Assembly: GCA_008694505.1 (NCBI GenBank)
Contig: VZDJ01000063.1
Span: forward strand, 6,437,117-6,501,116
From: Cyanoderma ruficeps
Lineage: Eukaryota > Chordata > Aves > Passeriformes > Timaliidae
Length of the DNA stretch: 64,000 nt
Reading direction: 5' to 3'
The notes under the pieces: model-generated
Told to the model about the DNA's origin: nothing
Database searches by the model: none
The model's input: the letters and a program-made list of their open reading frames with translations, nothing else
Program-made: the position numbers and the translations under genes
In this document: in pieces, positions 11,238-24,634 of the stretch
Position numbering within the stretch: the stretch's first letter is position 1
Layout: every line of letters starts with the position of its first letter

Positions 11238-14200
11238 AAAAGCAAAACTCAATTGCCTCAATTCTACACTGCAGGCCTGCTCCCTTGAAAGCTGGCAATA
11301 TAAAGTAGCAGCCCTATATTTTTAATTAGCGTAAAATGAAATTGCTTCAATAAAAGCACTTCAGGAATCTGCCTTTGTAACTTGATTAAAAAACAAACCA
11401 GCCACCTAATATTTGGGGCTATTTAAGGCAACGGTGAGTTTGAGGAGATGTCAAACCCTCACACATCAAAGGATGCACAAACGTTACTGCTCTGTCAACA
11501 TTTCCTCCAAAGGATGGACATCAAGACTGAGGAAAGGTTTATTAATGCCACTTTAGAGAGATTTGTCCCCACTTCCAAAACATGGCCATTTAATCTCCCC
11601 TTTCTACCATAGGAAGAGAAAAGAAAAGCAACCTAAAAAGCTTCTAATAAAAGGGCTAAATAAATAAATTATTTGAAATTAAAAATAACATTAAATTCAT
11701 TTGACAACCCTTGTTTCTTTTTTAACCTTCAAAAAGGTTTCTTTTCTGAACCTTAGGAAAATGTTCAAATTCAGCCTTCAGGTTCTACTGAAGCAAAGGA
11801 GCACATTCTGCACTTTGATAAAGAAATATCTCGAGGGAAGTGAACGAGACATCTCTGCCACACTTTAGTAAAAGTCACAGAATCTGATAAACCCTGAAAA
11901 ATGTAACAGCAATGAAGGAAAGACAGGGACAGAGGTTCAGGGCAGCAGTACCCAGCTGGGTTACAGCTGTGGCCCTGGCATGCAGTTGGTGCCCTGGTGA
12001 CGAACGCTACGGAATCTGAACTGAAACTCGAGGAAGTTTGGCTTTGCAAGAAAGTACCAACTGGAACTGGGTCTGGTGAACCTCAAACACATTTCCTTCC
12101 TGCTGACACCTTAAATTGGCTTGTCCGTTGGTTTGAAGGCAGCTGGAGCCTTGATGGAATCCCCTCCTCGTGACCATATATTCCCAGCCCAGGGGGTTAA
12201 GGCACCGGCATACCTGGACCACATGTTTTAATGATCTCCTTGCTGTGGGGAAGAATTCCCAGCTGAGGTTCAGCAGGGTCCCAGTGACATTTACATCACA
12301 AAGTCCCTTCAATACAATCAGCACTGAGATGGTGGCCCTTATGGCCACTGGCAGGTGGCAGCTCCTGTGCTACCCCTCTCTTTGGAATGGCTGAGCTGTG
12401 AGCACAAGGTCTCTCACATTTGGTCTGTCACTTTCCACCTCCACTGAATTCCAAGATCCTGTAAACATCTACAGACAGGAAAAAGGAAGAGACTACCAGG
12501 CTGATGACACTGCAATATTCCTTCAGCCAAGGAACCCTTTGTACCACAATCAGCTCATTTTACTATGGCACCAGGTTTTTAATCACATAACTTTCAGTAT
12601 GCAGGGTAACAGTCAAACTTACCTCAAAATACTGACTCTTTTCCTGATCACCAACAAAAAGGTGTCATTTGGCAAACTTAGGACAGCACAAAGTCACAAT
12701 GGGAGAGGAGAACATGTAAGGCGTGTTGGCTTATGTCTCCATGAAGGCATGCAGTTGTGTTTACATTTTAAGCTTATTTAAATGTATGGCCTCTGTAAGC
12801 AAAACCAGCCCTCACTTAAATGCTTTCATAAGGATGTTTTATCTAATTAAGAAAGCCTCCAAAAGTTGTTTTCTGTATTTTAAGCATCAGGATAGACACC
12901 TACATTGCCTCCTCTTTATTGTGCAGTTCTGACGTCCCTAATCTCTTCTGAATGTTATAAACATGGGTTTGAAGAAACAAATTTATAAATGACAAATCCA
13001 CACAGATTTTTCTGTTTAGAATCTCTTAATCTTCCCAAAGCTTCCAATAAGTAGAGAATACTTTTCTCTATTGTGTGGAAGAGCCTCACATCACCAAGAA
13101 CTTAATAACCTAAGTAAAAACCCCTTTCCTTTACATGCTGCTTCCATTTGCATTGAAAATATTACAAATACCAACATTTAGCATCCTGGAATGAGAGTCT
13201 CTATCCATATAGCTGGGATAGAGTGGAAATACAGGAAGCTGGTGGAGGCTGGACCTTCACTTCAAAATTTTCTACCACCTTAACATTTAGGCAGCAGCTG
13301 TAGCAATCTACAGGTTTTATTGTTTAAAGCTTTGACCACCATTTCCTTATGACTCAGGGGAAAAAAAAAGAAAAGAAAAAGGCAGAGTAGCATAGACAAA
13401 GAATGGGGGAGGAGAAACATTTATTGCTTTGTCTCTACAGGAATGTTCACAAGGTGACTGATTACTCAGAGAGAAGTGGTACAGATCCTGACGCTGTTTT
13501 ATGAGGATGTAGACCCACACTTCAATCAGATTGTTCCCAGTGAGACTGGAGGAGGTGAAAGTAGAATTAGAGCAGAGGAAACATTCTCAAAATGTTTGTA
13601 TACATTCCTAATTTCTCTTTCTGTAAAATTGCAGCCTCTGCTAGAGAAATGACACTAATACAAGCCAGAGAGATGGAAACAAGCTCAGAAAACACAAGCC
13701 ATTCCACATCGTTCTGTGTATTTCAGGTCCTTTTTTCATGTCTCTTTTATGTAAATATACACTTCAGCATTTGTTTCACTTCTGTTCATGCTCTTAAGAG
13801 TTGCAGTTCTGCATATAAAAGGGAAAAACTTAAAAGTATTTGTTGAAAAAGCAGTAATATAAAAGCAAATAAGTAGTGTCTTCATTGCAATACCTACATA
13901 GGCCCAGCTGGAAGACAGCAAATCCACCAGCAACTTCCATGGTATCAAGAGTTGTGCCTGGGACAGCCCAGAGCACTTTTCTCCCTCTGAAGCCTTTTTA
14001 TTTCAACATCTCCCACCAGGGCAGAAAGGATTTATGTACGCTTCCTGAAACTCCATCATCTCAAAGTTCCATTTGCCCAAGTTTTAAGATAACAATTTGT
14101 CCCCTGCTATTTTTTCTTCTTCCCCTACAAACCAGATTTTTTTTAAAATGGCAACTCTTGACATGATTTCTCCATCTTCACTGTATCAAAAGTTTGCTAT

Positions 14201-17200
14201 TCCAGTGGAGAACTAGGATGACTTGGAAAGATGTTATGTCAGGCTGTATCAGCATTTTTTCCAGTCCAGTAGTTGGCCTGGCTTCCATTTCCCCATCTGA
14301 AGGAAGGTCTGAGACAAGACATCTTGGAGGCTGCAGGTAAAAAGCTAAGAGAGATTTACAAGTGCTTGATGCTACTGAGACCCTCAGCCCTTGAAACTCT
14401 AAAATCTATTTATAGAATAAAAAACCGAAGAAAACAGTCACAAACAGATGGGACAAGCAAAATAAAAGGAAAGTGTAAATTGACTTGGCCAGGGCAATGT
14501 TGGAAGATGTCTACAAGCACTTAATAGAGTTAAATGTTTAAAAAAGAAAATCATTTCCCTCTAAGTTCAGACTCTGAGGTGGTAAATAGCACCGTATGCC
14601 ACACCATATGTCAGTCAGCAAACAACCTTCAAAAGCCATCCCTCAAAAACCATTCTCTGAATCGTCCAGATTTCCCCACACGAGCAGGAACAAGCAATGT
14701 CACAAGAAAATCCACACACTCTCCATGCATTAAGCCTTTCAAAGGCAAAATACGAGGCAAATATAGGGCATGAGTTCAGTGACTGGAAGGTGTCAATCTA
14801 CTCCACAAAAAAAACCAGTGCCACTGACACGAGCAGAGCTAAAATCACACTCACTGAACCCATATTTGAAACAAAGACTATTTTATTTTTGCCACTGTCT
14901 TAAGGACATGAACAACCCAAGTTCTTCAGAATTACAGATTTGTTGGACTTGCTGAGCTTAAGAGCTGCTAAACCAACTGGAGAAAATCTATGCACCACTT
15001 CCCTGAGTTTTACAAGGCCTGTTTTATGGATTTGAACACTACACAGATTACTCTGATTTAGAATATGCAAGAGAACAAGTTGCCTATGAATTTATTTAGG
15101 AAAATTAAATATAACAGTGAGCTCTTTCAAATCTCATCCATACACTGTCTAGCCCCTCATACAGCACTTTGTCTAGCAAGGTGCTAATAAAATTTCAGGC
15201 AAGAATTAGAAGGCTTAGAAGTGAACACTTTAACTCATCTATACATGCCCATGAATTAACATGTCAAATACCTCAATCTTCATTTCTAAAAGTCCTTATT
15301 GTGTAGATAAACTACCAGTAATGCTAATAAGGAATGAGATTTTTCTTCATTTTTAGAAGGTACGAGTGTCACCCCACTCCCAGAAGTTGGCTCTGGTGCA
15401 GCATGATGAATGCCTTGCAGGGAGGGAAGAAAAGGCCTTTCTAGGGAGATGCAGGAGCACTACACGTCTATGCACACAATTAGGGCCAGGAATTAGCTCA
15501 AGGAGGCATGAAAACGCCACAACAAACAGCTCCTGGGTCTTACTGTCATCTCACTGAAACTGCTATCTGCATAGCTTTAAAAACTTGTGAAAGGTAGGAA
15601 AGTTCAATAATTGCAGCCATTTTTAACCAGAAGCATTTCTGCAGTGTGTGCTTCAGAAAGGCAGCAGATCTCTGCCTGACCCAAAGCATATGCCATGGGA
15701 TTTCACTTATCAGTTATCACACAGCTGGCCCAGAACCACGTGTTTGTTCAGCAATCAAAACCTTTATTGTCACAGTACCTGGGAAACTAAAATACACAAA
15801 TTATTTTCCGACTTGTTTGTTGCCCTCTGAACATCTCTGAGAAGCCTCTAGAAATGAAGTAACAAAGTCAGAGAAGGAAGACCTAGGGAAGATTTTACAT
15901 CTCATGCATTGTATGGGTTACAGGGTTGCAATTCTCTAATGAGGATATATTCTGCCCTCTGTTAAATCATGATTTGCTGCTCTAATGTATCAAAAATGTG
16001 GGAAAACAGAACGCATAAACCCAAAAGAGTTAGACATGTCACTTGCAAAAATTTTGTTAATAAAAATCTTAACAGTATTTAGAATATAATATTAGACTTG
16101 ATAGTTCAGAACTCTTGAAACTTCTCACAGCTTTTCCATTTGGACATTTTATTTCCACCTTGCATTCAAAACAAAGTGCAGTATCCATACAGACCCTTGA
16201 GTCAGGCTAAGTCACTGCATTTCTAATGAATTTAAAAAAGACATTTAAACACTTCACAGATTTCTCCTAGGAACCCATGGGCCAAATAATTGGCTCAGTA
16301 GGGGACACTGAAAAGACCTTCAGCCGAGAAGTGCTGGGAGCATCATCCTGCCAGGCTTCTCCAAGATGACAAGGTCATCCAGGTTAAGTGCACCAGGCTT
16401 TTCTGGCATTTGGCTCCAGGATTCTGCTGACTTTGCTCTTCATGCTGAGGAATCCTTCAGACCTGTTTAACGGGTTGTCAGCTTTCTGCTTTGCCAGCCA
16501 GTCCCATGTTCATTCCTCATGCAAATTGGTGCAACCTCCAGCAGAAATTACAACGTCAAAGCATTCACAGAACTCAGTACAAAAACACCAGTCAGGAGCT
16601 ACTCATGATTTTGAAGCATCCCAGTTTCTGAAAAGCTAGTTTAAGTTTACACAGCATTAAACAAAACATTAAACATTCTGCCCTTGGGTCTGTTATGTCA
16701 GAAGCAAACACAGATGTGAATACTGTGATACATCTCTGCACTTCTCCTGACAGCTCATATTTTGGGTTCCTTATCTGCAGCAGTAACCAGTTCTCAATGA
16801 ACCTCCTCCCACTGTTTGTGAGAAAAAATGCACATGTAACAAGCTTGGACCCCACTGGTCACACGGAATTATTTCAAGAGTTTACATTATAATTCCTTCT
16901 GAACTATTTTTCCAGGTGAGTTCAACAGTCTCAGTTCATTTTGCCATTCTTATTCTCCAAATGTAAGCAATGTACTGCCTAAATCTGTCCTGAAACTCCA
17001 ATCAGCAATTACCCTGGAAAAACCTCGAAAATCAACATCTACATGAATTCCTCTTCTTTTCCTTATTTTAAACACAAATAATTAGGAAGATCAGGGAAGG
17101 CAGACTGAGAGACACTTTCTATGTATATATGATGTGTCCTATAGACTCTAAAGCCTGACATACTTTTATTTTCCACCTTGTCACACCGAAGCTGTGACCC

Positions 17201-18061
17201 AGGCTTTCTGAAGTGCAGTCTTCCATAGCTGCTCCCACACAGCAGCACACACACAAACCTTCTGCACTTTCTGCCTACAGGAATATTCAACAGGGAAATT
17301 CCAACAAGCGTACGCATAAATTAACACTCAGTTGGAAATCCAAAATAATTTAGAACTGCAGTCCTTTGTGTATTCAAATTTTTCGGAAATTTTAACACGT
17401 AAATGAGAAAAGCAACACAGCCTCCAGAAGGAGCCAAAGCCACCACTGCCAGAAATCTCTGAGCAACTGTCCCAGCTGGCCCTGACAGTGTGGCCCAGAG
17501 CAAACTCTCCAACATCTCCATGCTAAGGAGCTCCTTGTCCAAAAGGGTAGGGAGTATTTTTAAGTCTCTCACAGGACTGTTATGAAGATTAATTAAGGTC
17601 TGAGCAGTGCTTTGAAGATCAAAACTGCTATGCTGTTATTTATTATTAAAGAACAACAAAGTGCATTCTTGTTGTCTATAATTCAACTTCAGAGAAAACA
17701 GTGGACGAGCACATGTTCAAGTGCATAAATTAATTCTCCCTGCCTCAACAAGCTGTGATTTGCATAACTGCATTTTTAGCCACCAGAAAGTCTATACTCA
17801 TCTCTTTGAAATATTTTAAAGGCCTGAAGGAATATAACCAATAGAGTTTCTCCTCAGATTCTTTTCCAGGATAAGCTTTTCCTATCAGATATTTCTGCCT
17901 CAGCTCAGCAATGCCATTTATCCTATCAGGAGCCCTTGGATTATTCACAGGATAACATTAGACATATACTAAAGCGCTTTGCTAAATCAGTTCAACACCT
18001 ATTCTGGATGTTTGCATTCAAAAAGAGGTGCAAGAATGACAGTATGGCAGGGGGGTAATTA

Positions 18062-18079
18062 TTTTTCTTTTTTTTTTTT
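18062..18079. repeat. T-rich homopolymer
   Basis: T5-C-T-run directly followed by a G-rich 'agggggagga'. It is a low-complexity tract with no gene signal. Confidence 0.8.
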
Positions 18080-20694
18080 AGGGGGAGGAAATTACAAGTA
18101 TTTTGGAGCTCTGCTTTCTTCATAGGTTTTCCCATCAGAAAATGACTGATCTCCTTAATAGATTAGTATTTCACAATCAAAGTATTTCACCAAAATATCG
18201 AGTGCTGAAAAATACATAGAAATACTCCATTGCACGGTGTATGACTAATTTACACTTCCTTCAAATGCATGCACAGATACAATTTGAAAACGTTTACTAG
18301 AAATGCTCCCATATATCAACTATAGTTGTAGTCTTAAAACATGGGTTCACGTGTATTTTGACAACATATCCACACAAAAACCCACAAAAGGTTAGTATTA
18401 AGAAAAAATTTAAAAACAGAATTAAAAGTTGTGAATAACTACTGTCACGCCTTGCCACCACAACCCTGCCTTCCTGATCCTATTCACGCAGCTCCAGCAG
18501 ATTGAGTTCTCCACCATGGCAGCACTGGGCTGCAGCAGTGCAAATATTTAAAGCAAACAAGGATAGGAGCTGTTGGACCTCGAGGGGAGTGAGCAGAAAA
18601 CTGCTGTAACTGGGCAGCTCCTGCCACCTTCCACTGCACAGACACTGCTGAGAAAGGGTCCAGTGTCTGCAGGATGCTGAGCACTTCCCCAGTGTGTCAG
18701 CCCCCACTGTCTATCATAGGAAATACTTACATTTTATTGGATTACTTTTTGGCTCTCTTCCCATTACCTTAATCTGCACTCCAAGTCTGCAGCACATTCT
18801 TATTAACAACACGGATACCAGATTGTGAACTTCTGTACTTTTTCAACTGCTTTCAGGAGCAAGTTGAGTTATATTTAGCAGCCATATGGCATCCCTCCTC
18901 CACACGTTTGCTAGAGATAAGAACTGACAAATTCAGTTTTCTAAAACACCGATCTGTATGTTTTCATTTCCAGTTTTAATCATACATGTTAACAGTGGTT
19001 TAATTGTTAATCCTGGCATTTGCTAAACAGGAAATGCAAAGGCTACCTCTAGCAAAGGATTCAATTACAGAAATAAGTTTTCCTGCAATCTAGGTGAAAC
19101 TGTTAAGAACTGAAGGAAGCTGTACTCCAGACAGCTGCATTCTTCTTAAATTAATACAATATGGGTACATAACTAAACAGCCATGGGTGTATTGGCTTCC
19201 TTATGAAATTGGCAATTGTTCTGTGCACGGATGACTGGCCATAGGTTACTTGAGCAGCTCAAGCTGCTGCATATCTTAACAGAGGAGAAAGTCGAGCACA
19301 GTGACAACCAGTTCATGTCCAATAAAGAACTTCAAAGACAAGGGCAACCACCACACAGTTTTCCCATGAACCTCCCAGGAACCAGGTTTACAAAGCTGAA
19401 TTTCCCTACAGCCAAGCCTAATTTCACAGAAACTGCAGCCAGAGGTTAGAAAGAGATCAATAGTTTTAAGAACTAAGACAAGACATTTGAGAGCTGCTGT
19501 CATTCAGGACAGCTGAAAAGGCAGGCTGAACACACAACAAGGATCTACAACAGCCTCACCCTGAGTGCCACCCCACGTGTACATCCCTCAGGGAAAAGGA
19601 AAAAGGGGGAGAAGGACTGGAGGTCCCTGATAATTTGGAAGAAATTCATTTTTTTTCCCTCTCTAGCAGCGAGAGGAATCACTACTTAAAATACTTATCT
19701 GTCAGCTAAATCATACCTGATGGCTAACTCTTCTTTCTGGTGTCTGGAGCTTTTCCAATTACTTCTGTGCTTTTCTGGGAACCAGGTATGCAGGGAACAC
19801 CCCGAGAAAAGCTCTTAGCCAGGTGGCTGCAGCCATGAGCACCTGGTGTGAAGCATCCTCCCCAAGGGTGACTGCACAAAGACAACCAGATTCCAGGCCT
19901 CATTCCATGCCTCCACCTGTTTTGCACCAAATTCAATTCTTAGGAGGCAAAGCCAGCTTTTTCCCTTCTGCCCAAAGAACTGCAGAACAGCACAGAGTGT
20001 TTCTGCAGCAGGGGAAAGAGGGACAGACATGCACATTACACGCATGCCTGAGCACACTTACGAGCTGCATGTCCAGGATGAGAAATATAAATGAACAACT
20101 GTGTTTCTTCCAGCTGGTGTGTTATGTTCACTACTCAAGGAAAAATAATGAACCCTCAATCGTATGGTCTCTCTCCCTGTGCACGAAGCAATTTGGAGAA
20201 TCTGTTCATCCAGTGCAGCCCATCCTCTGCTTAAGCCTTGTAAAATTCATGGTGGTGAATGATAAGGCACAAATCACTGCCTGCAGCAGAACCTTCACGC
20301 TGGACAAGCCACCAGAGACCCAATGTGCCAGTCAACACATTTGCAAAGAAGTAACAATTTCTTTAGAACACTGATAATTCCCGACCATCTTCCTTGAGGA
20401 GACAGCTACCAGTGAATGAAAAATAATTGCCAAGTGAGAACAACACCAGGAAGCAGGGGAAACAAATTGCTTCACACGCCAGAATCCCTAGCACAGAACA
20501 TTTGAGAGAGAACAAAATGTTTAAGGATGCAATCAACCATTAAGATTTCTCCCAAAAAAAGAGAGCACACACTCTCATTTGTTCAAAGCTTGCCTTGGAG
20601 GAAAAAAAAGGTAAGAATAACCATCCCTGCATGCTTGATTATCAAATCAGAACTCGGTGGGAAGAACAAGTAAGGGAGTCTTCCAATTAACCAA

Positions 20695-20729
20695 CTTTTT
20701 TTTCCCTTTCCTTTTTTTTTTTTCCCTTT
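20695..20729. repeat. Polypyrimidine tract
   Basis: An uninterrupted run of T and C of about 35 bases. It is low-complexity. On the minus strand it reads as polypurine. Confidence 0.8.
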
Positions 20730-22038
20730 AAATGCGGTCATTGAACACTGCTGGAGAAAGATGTCGAGAAAAGCAAATCCCTGGTCTTCTGGCAGTTTCT
20801 CCCATTCCTGAACAATTCCTCCTTCAGATGCACAGCCACAAGGGTTCAAAGGTCCCCACGGCCTTTGTTCTCAGTTCCAGAGTAGTTACAAACAAACTTT
20901 TGTTCCTGTTTCTTCAATGAAATAAGCTGCAGCAGTTACCAAGGACTGAACTTTACATCTGAAGCTTGCCTTGTGCATCATGCAACAGGAGGAATTATGG
21001 AATCCCATTAAGATTTTAAACTTCAAAAAATAAGCTATCAGAACTTTTACTGAAATAAAAATCAAGTACTCCTTACTGATTCAATCTCCAGTGAACATAT
21101 TATACCACTGCATATTCCTAGAAGTGAGGAAGGAGCAACACATTCTGGTTTACAGATTGTGCCAAAGAATTCTTTTTGGTATACCTGAATATTTATAGCT
21201 ATTGCTCATTCATTTGTGAGTTTTACAAAAAACCTACATTTTCTATTTTAGTACAAAAGTGGTATCATAATCAATACATATAAATATACATATATAAGCA
21301 TTAACAACAAATCATGATACTCAAACAGCAATTTTCATTTCCATCCCAGACAGAGTGTAAGGGATAAGATCAGAATCATAGGGGCGAGTTATGGTAAGCA
21401 GCTACTGAAATGTATCCATAGTCCATGAAAAGTTGATATGGAAATTGTTGATAAAATTTGTAGATTCCATCGTATCACCTGCTAGGTAAAATTTGGGGGG
21501 AAGAACAAGCAAGGTGCATTATCAAGCAAGATAACAGTCTTTTTGAAGACAAAATAAATTTTAGAAACTGCTGAAATCACCCTGTTAAAAGACTGACTGT
21601 TCCCAGCAGGCAGGAGCTGACTCTCTAGAGATGCTTCTTGTAAAACACAAAGACAAAAGGCCTGGCACAAGACTGCTATTATGAAATCTAATGAAGACAT
21701 CCATGAATCAAGGAGGAAAAGGGTGAATATCAGCAAACTCAAAGACTCTTTCAACAATTAAAATTGTGCACAAAGAGGGTTGTCCAGCTACATTCTTCGT
21801 AATAGCCACGCTTGTGCATTAGCAAAGTCTGTAGGAATATGGCCAAATTATAACATTTAGATTTGGGAAACTTCTTGGTTTTACGCTGGCACCAAAAAAA
21901 ACAAACTGTTTTCAAAACACCAAGCATTGTATCTTCTTTTTTTCCCTAGAGAACTCACAGGCACCTTGAGCATTCTGAGCATCCAGGCCAAAAAGTTCAT
22001 CTCCCAAATGCCAAGAAACATTGTTACTGACATTAAAA

Positions 22039-22053
22039 GGGGGGGGGGAGGGG
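22039..22053. repeat. G-run (G10-A-G4)
   Basis: Ten consecutive Gs, an A and four more Gs. It may stack as a quadruplex and is a likely site of sequencing-length error. Confidence 0.85.
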
Positions 22054-22665
22054 AAGTAACTTTAATATTTTAATAGAAAGGTTTTTAGTCAGTAATAAAT
22101 AACTGTCAGATAACAAAATAAACAGAGAATTAAATATGTCTTTCTGTAAGAAGTAAGAATTTTCAAACCACACAAAACAACACCTTGCCATCAAAGTTAT
22201 TTTCGGAATAACTGATTTTCTCAATCTGCTAGTAAGTGATGACAAAGCTTCTCACAAACCACCTTTCATCCACGGATCTTAAAAGCAATTCACGCATTGG
22301 AAGAGCTGTCACCAGAAGAGCTAAGGCCACAACTGCGGCTGACCAAGTGTCCCTCCGTCCAACCAAAAACCTCAAGGATATTTAAGCAGTTAATTTTATC
22401 CTGAAATCCATAGGAAGCCAGGCTCCAAATCGCTTGCAGTCCTGGTTTAATGAATTAATGGTGGAAATTTGAGAAACTCTAGTTCCTCTCTGATTCTTAA
22501 GGAGTTATAATGGATACATTAAAAATCAATGCTTTCTACCCACAAACATCAGTACTGAGATGAGGGCAGGCAAAAGCCCTGGGCACACCAGAGCCGGGAC
22601 AGAGGGGCAGCAATTGCAGCTTCTTCAGCAGCAAAAGTAACTGAGATGACCAAGAGGGTAAATAA

Positions 22666-22703
22666 TTGACTGATGGATTGATTGATTGATCAGTAATTGA
22701 TGC
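22666..22703. repeat. (GATT)n microsatellite
   Basis: Tandem gatt units with degenerate flanks (tgactgatggattgattgat...). Short and imperfect at both ends. Confidence 0.85.
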
Positions 22704-23673
22704 ACAGGTATTGCTTCAACCACTGACCTCATACTAGGTCAGGACACACTCAAAATGTTGCAACACAACAGCTACAGAAACAAGACTGAAAGACAATAAA
22801 GGTGCCTGCAACAACTATTTTACAAAGTGAAGATGTATTTTATTTTCTAAACTATGGGTTAAAAGCTGCTGAGCCATATTCTCATAGAATATTAAGAGAG
22901 GACATTATGAGCTCCAGATCTACACATGTAAGCACAGAGCTCTGAAGTACAGGGCAATAACAACCAGTGAAAGCTAACTTCAGTGTCAATTATCACCTGA
23001 CAATACTAAACACATTCAAATCGTGAGCACGATGGGAATTAACACTGGGTTTAATCACAAAGCAAGACAATAGCATGAGGAAGCACATACGTGGCACATT
23101 TACCAACCTGATTACAGTAAACCTGGTAGCATTGGTTTATCAGCTTAACCAATCAGCAGGTAATTAACTGTGCATTTAACAAATAGGTAGTAAAGTTTCT
23201 TCCCAGGGAAAATCAGATTGGAAAAGTCAACGTCAGCTTAAACACGATTAACTTCCTGTCCCACTGCTGGCAAAGCAAATCCAATTTACTAAATAGTTTA
23301 ACGGGCAGGTTTTAATTATTTTGCACACTTCCAAAAAATCCAACACTACATATAAATACAGATAAGCGGATCTACTGAACTGAGTGCAGACCCCAGAACC
23401 ACAAAACCCCACTGAAATAAACACCCAGAGACTTCTCAACGTGCCTAACAGCCCCAGCACTTTGCACTGCAGAAACCCCATGTATTATTTGTGATATTAT
23501 ACAGGAGAGAGACCACAAACAGCTGCAGTTTCCTGTTCTGTGCAAAAAAATCCTAACTTGGAACATCTCCTTCAGACTTCTCCAGTACCTCATATTTCTA
23601 AAACAATCTTAGAAAACCAATATACAACAAGTAAATCCTGTGAGATTTACGTCTTTTACCTGGTTTCTAGTGG

Positions 23674-23692
23674 CACACACACACCCCCCCCC
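23674..23692. repeat. (CA)n followed by C9
   Basis: Five CA-type units run into nine consecutive Cs. Low-complexity sequence. Confidence 0.85.
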
Positions 23693-24535
23693 AGGAACAT
23701 GCAGACTACTCAATAATCTATATATCTAAAATATTTTGCACTGCAGGAATTGAGGGCTCACAGACAGTGTAGGAGAAACAACAAGGCACACACAGAAACA
23801 GAACAAGGATTCAAATGAGCAACTCAGTTTTGCTGCCTTCCTACATTTCTTACCCAACATCATAATTAAAATTTGGAAACTGAAGTTTTCCAACTTTAAT
23901 TGTTCAGCAGCAAAGATAGCAGTAACTTTTCAGCTACAACATGGATTCACAAAAATAAAATCTATGCAAAACAAACAAAACCCCTCAAAATTAATATTGA
24001 AGAGGAACCGTTTTGGCCGAAGCGGGTGACAATTGCTAAATGACTCCTGACCTGAAGCATCACATCCTCGGGTTATGCGTTATGCAATTCTCCTAATTTT
24101 GGTTGGCTGGAAAACCTAATCTGCATAACAATAAGTATAAAAAACGGCTTCTCTTTAGTGTCTGCGATGTGCACACCCCTCCTCTCCAATAGTGCTCAGC
24201 CAGCCTGCTCAAAGGATTAGCATAAGAATAGAAATCACTGGGAAAATCCACATGCTCCGACTGCCCAGACTTGTTGACCTGCTTCACCCCAAATACCAAA
24301 ATGACTTATTTTTCCAAGGAAAGCAGTTGTGGACTTTAAAGGTTGATGAAAGCTGCAATCTGTTTATCTTTTATTGCAATATTAGATATCCCAAGAGCAG
24401 CTACTAGAGCCGACCAGAGACGCAGAACAACCTCCACTGTTGGAAGCACAGACTCACAACGTGCTCAAGTTCAAATTCTTGCACAAGTCTGGTGGGGAAG
24501 AATGGCTCTGTCAGGAGGTCTCAGCTCGGACCTAC

Positions 24536-24634
24536 CTGGCTCATCATCAAATCCATACAAGCAGCAAGCTCATCAGCCTTGCTGGCACACAATGCTGCTG
24601 CTGCACCAGGGAAGGCCGAAACCAGACCCAGGAG
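24536..24634 (-). CDS. Candidate 99-nt exon, unidentified minus-strand gene
   Basis: On the minus strand a strong acceptor (TTCTCCTCACCTGCAG) precedes exactly 99 bases ending in a strong donor, GAGCCAG|GTAGGT. Only one of three frames is open, and it is open across all 33 codons in phase 0 at both ends. It starts LLGLVSAFPGAAAALCASKA and ends MDLMMSQ. The peptide is Ala/Leu-rich and not obviously low-complexity. It lies 2.6 kb downstream, in the minus direction, of the CpG-island donor at 27193, so it could be an early exon. I cannot name a family. The same locus is open on the plus strand (24343-24867), but that frame lacks an identifiable splice structure. Confidence 0.28.

Larger units (their letters stand above)
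10351..24535. other. Long non-coding (putative intronic) stretch
   Basis: About 14 kb of largely unique, A- and C-biased sequence. I recognise only small tandem repeats and homopolymers, listed separately. The longest plus-strand open frame (19823-20374, 183 codons) has no recognisable domain. A minus-strand 21-base acceptor/donor pair at 12623-12643 is noted under findings. No transposon with a recognisable 3' end, and no RNA gene, was seen. The stretch fits an intron of a minus-strand transcription unit starting at the 27-kb CpG island. Confidence 0.4.

Noticed and set aside
19823..20374. 183-codon plus-strand open frame
   Set aside because: No recognisable domain, Ser/Cys/Gln-rich chance composition, opposite to the inferred transcription direction, and no paired splice sites.
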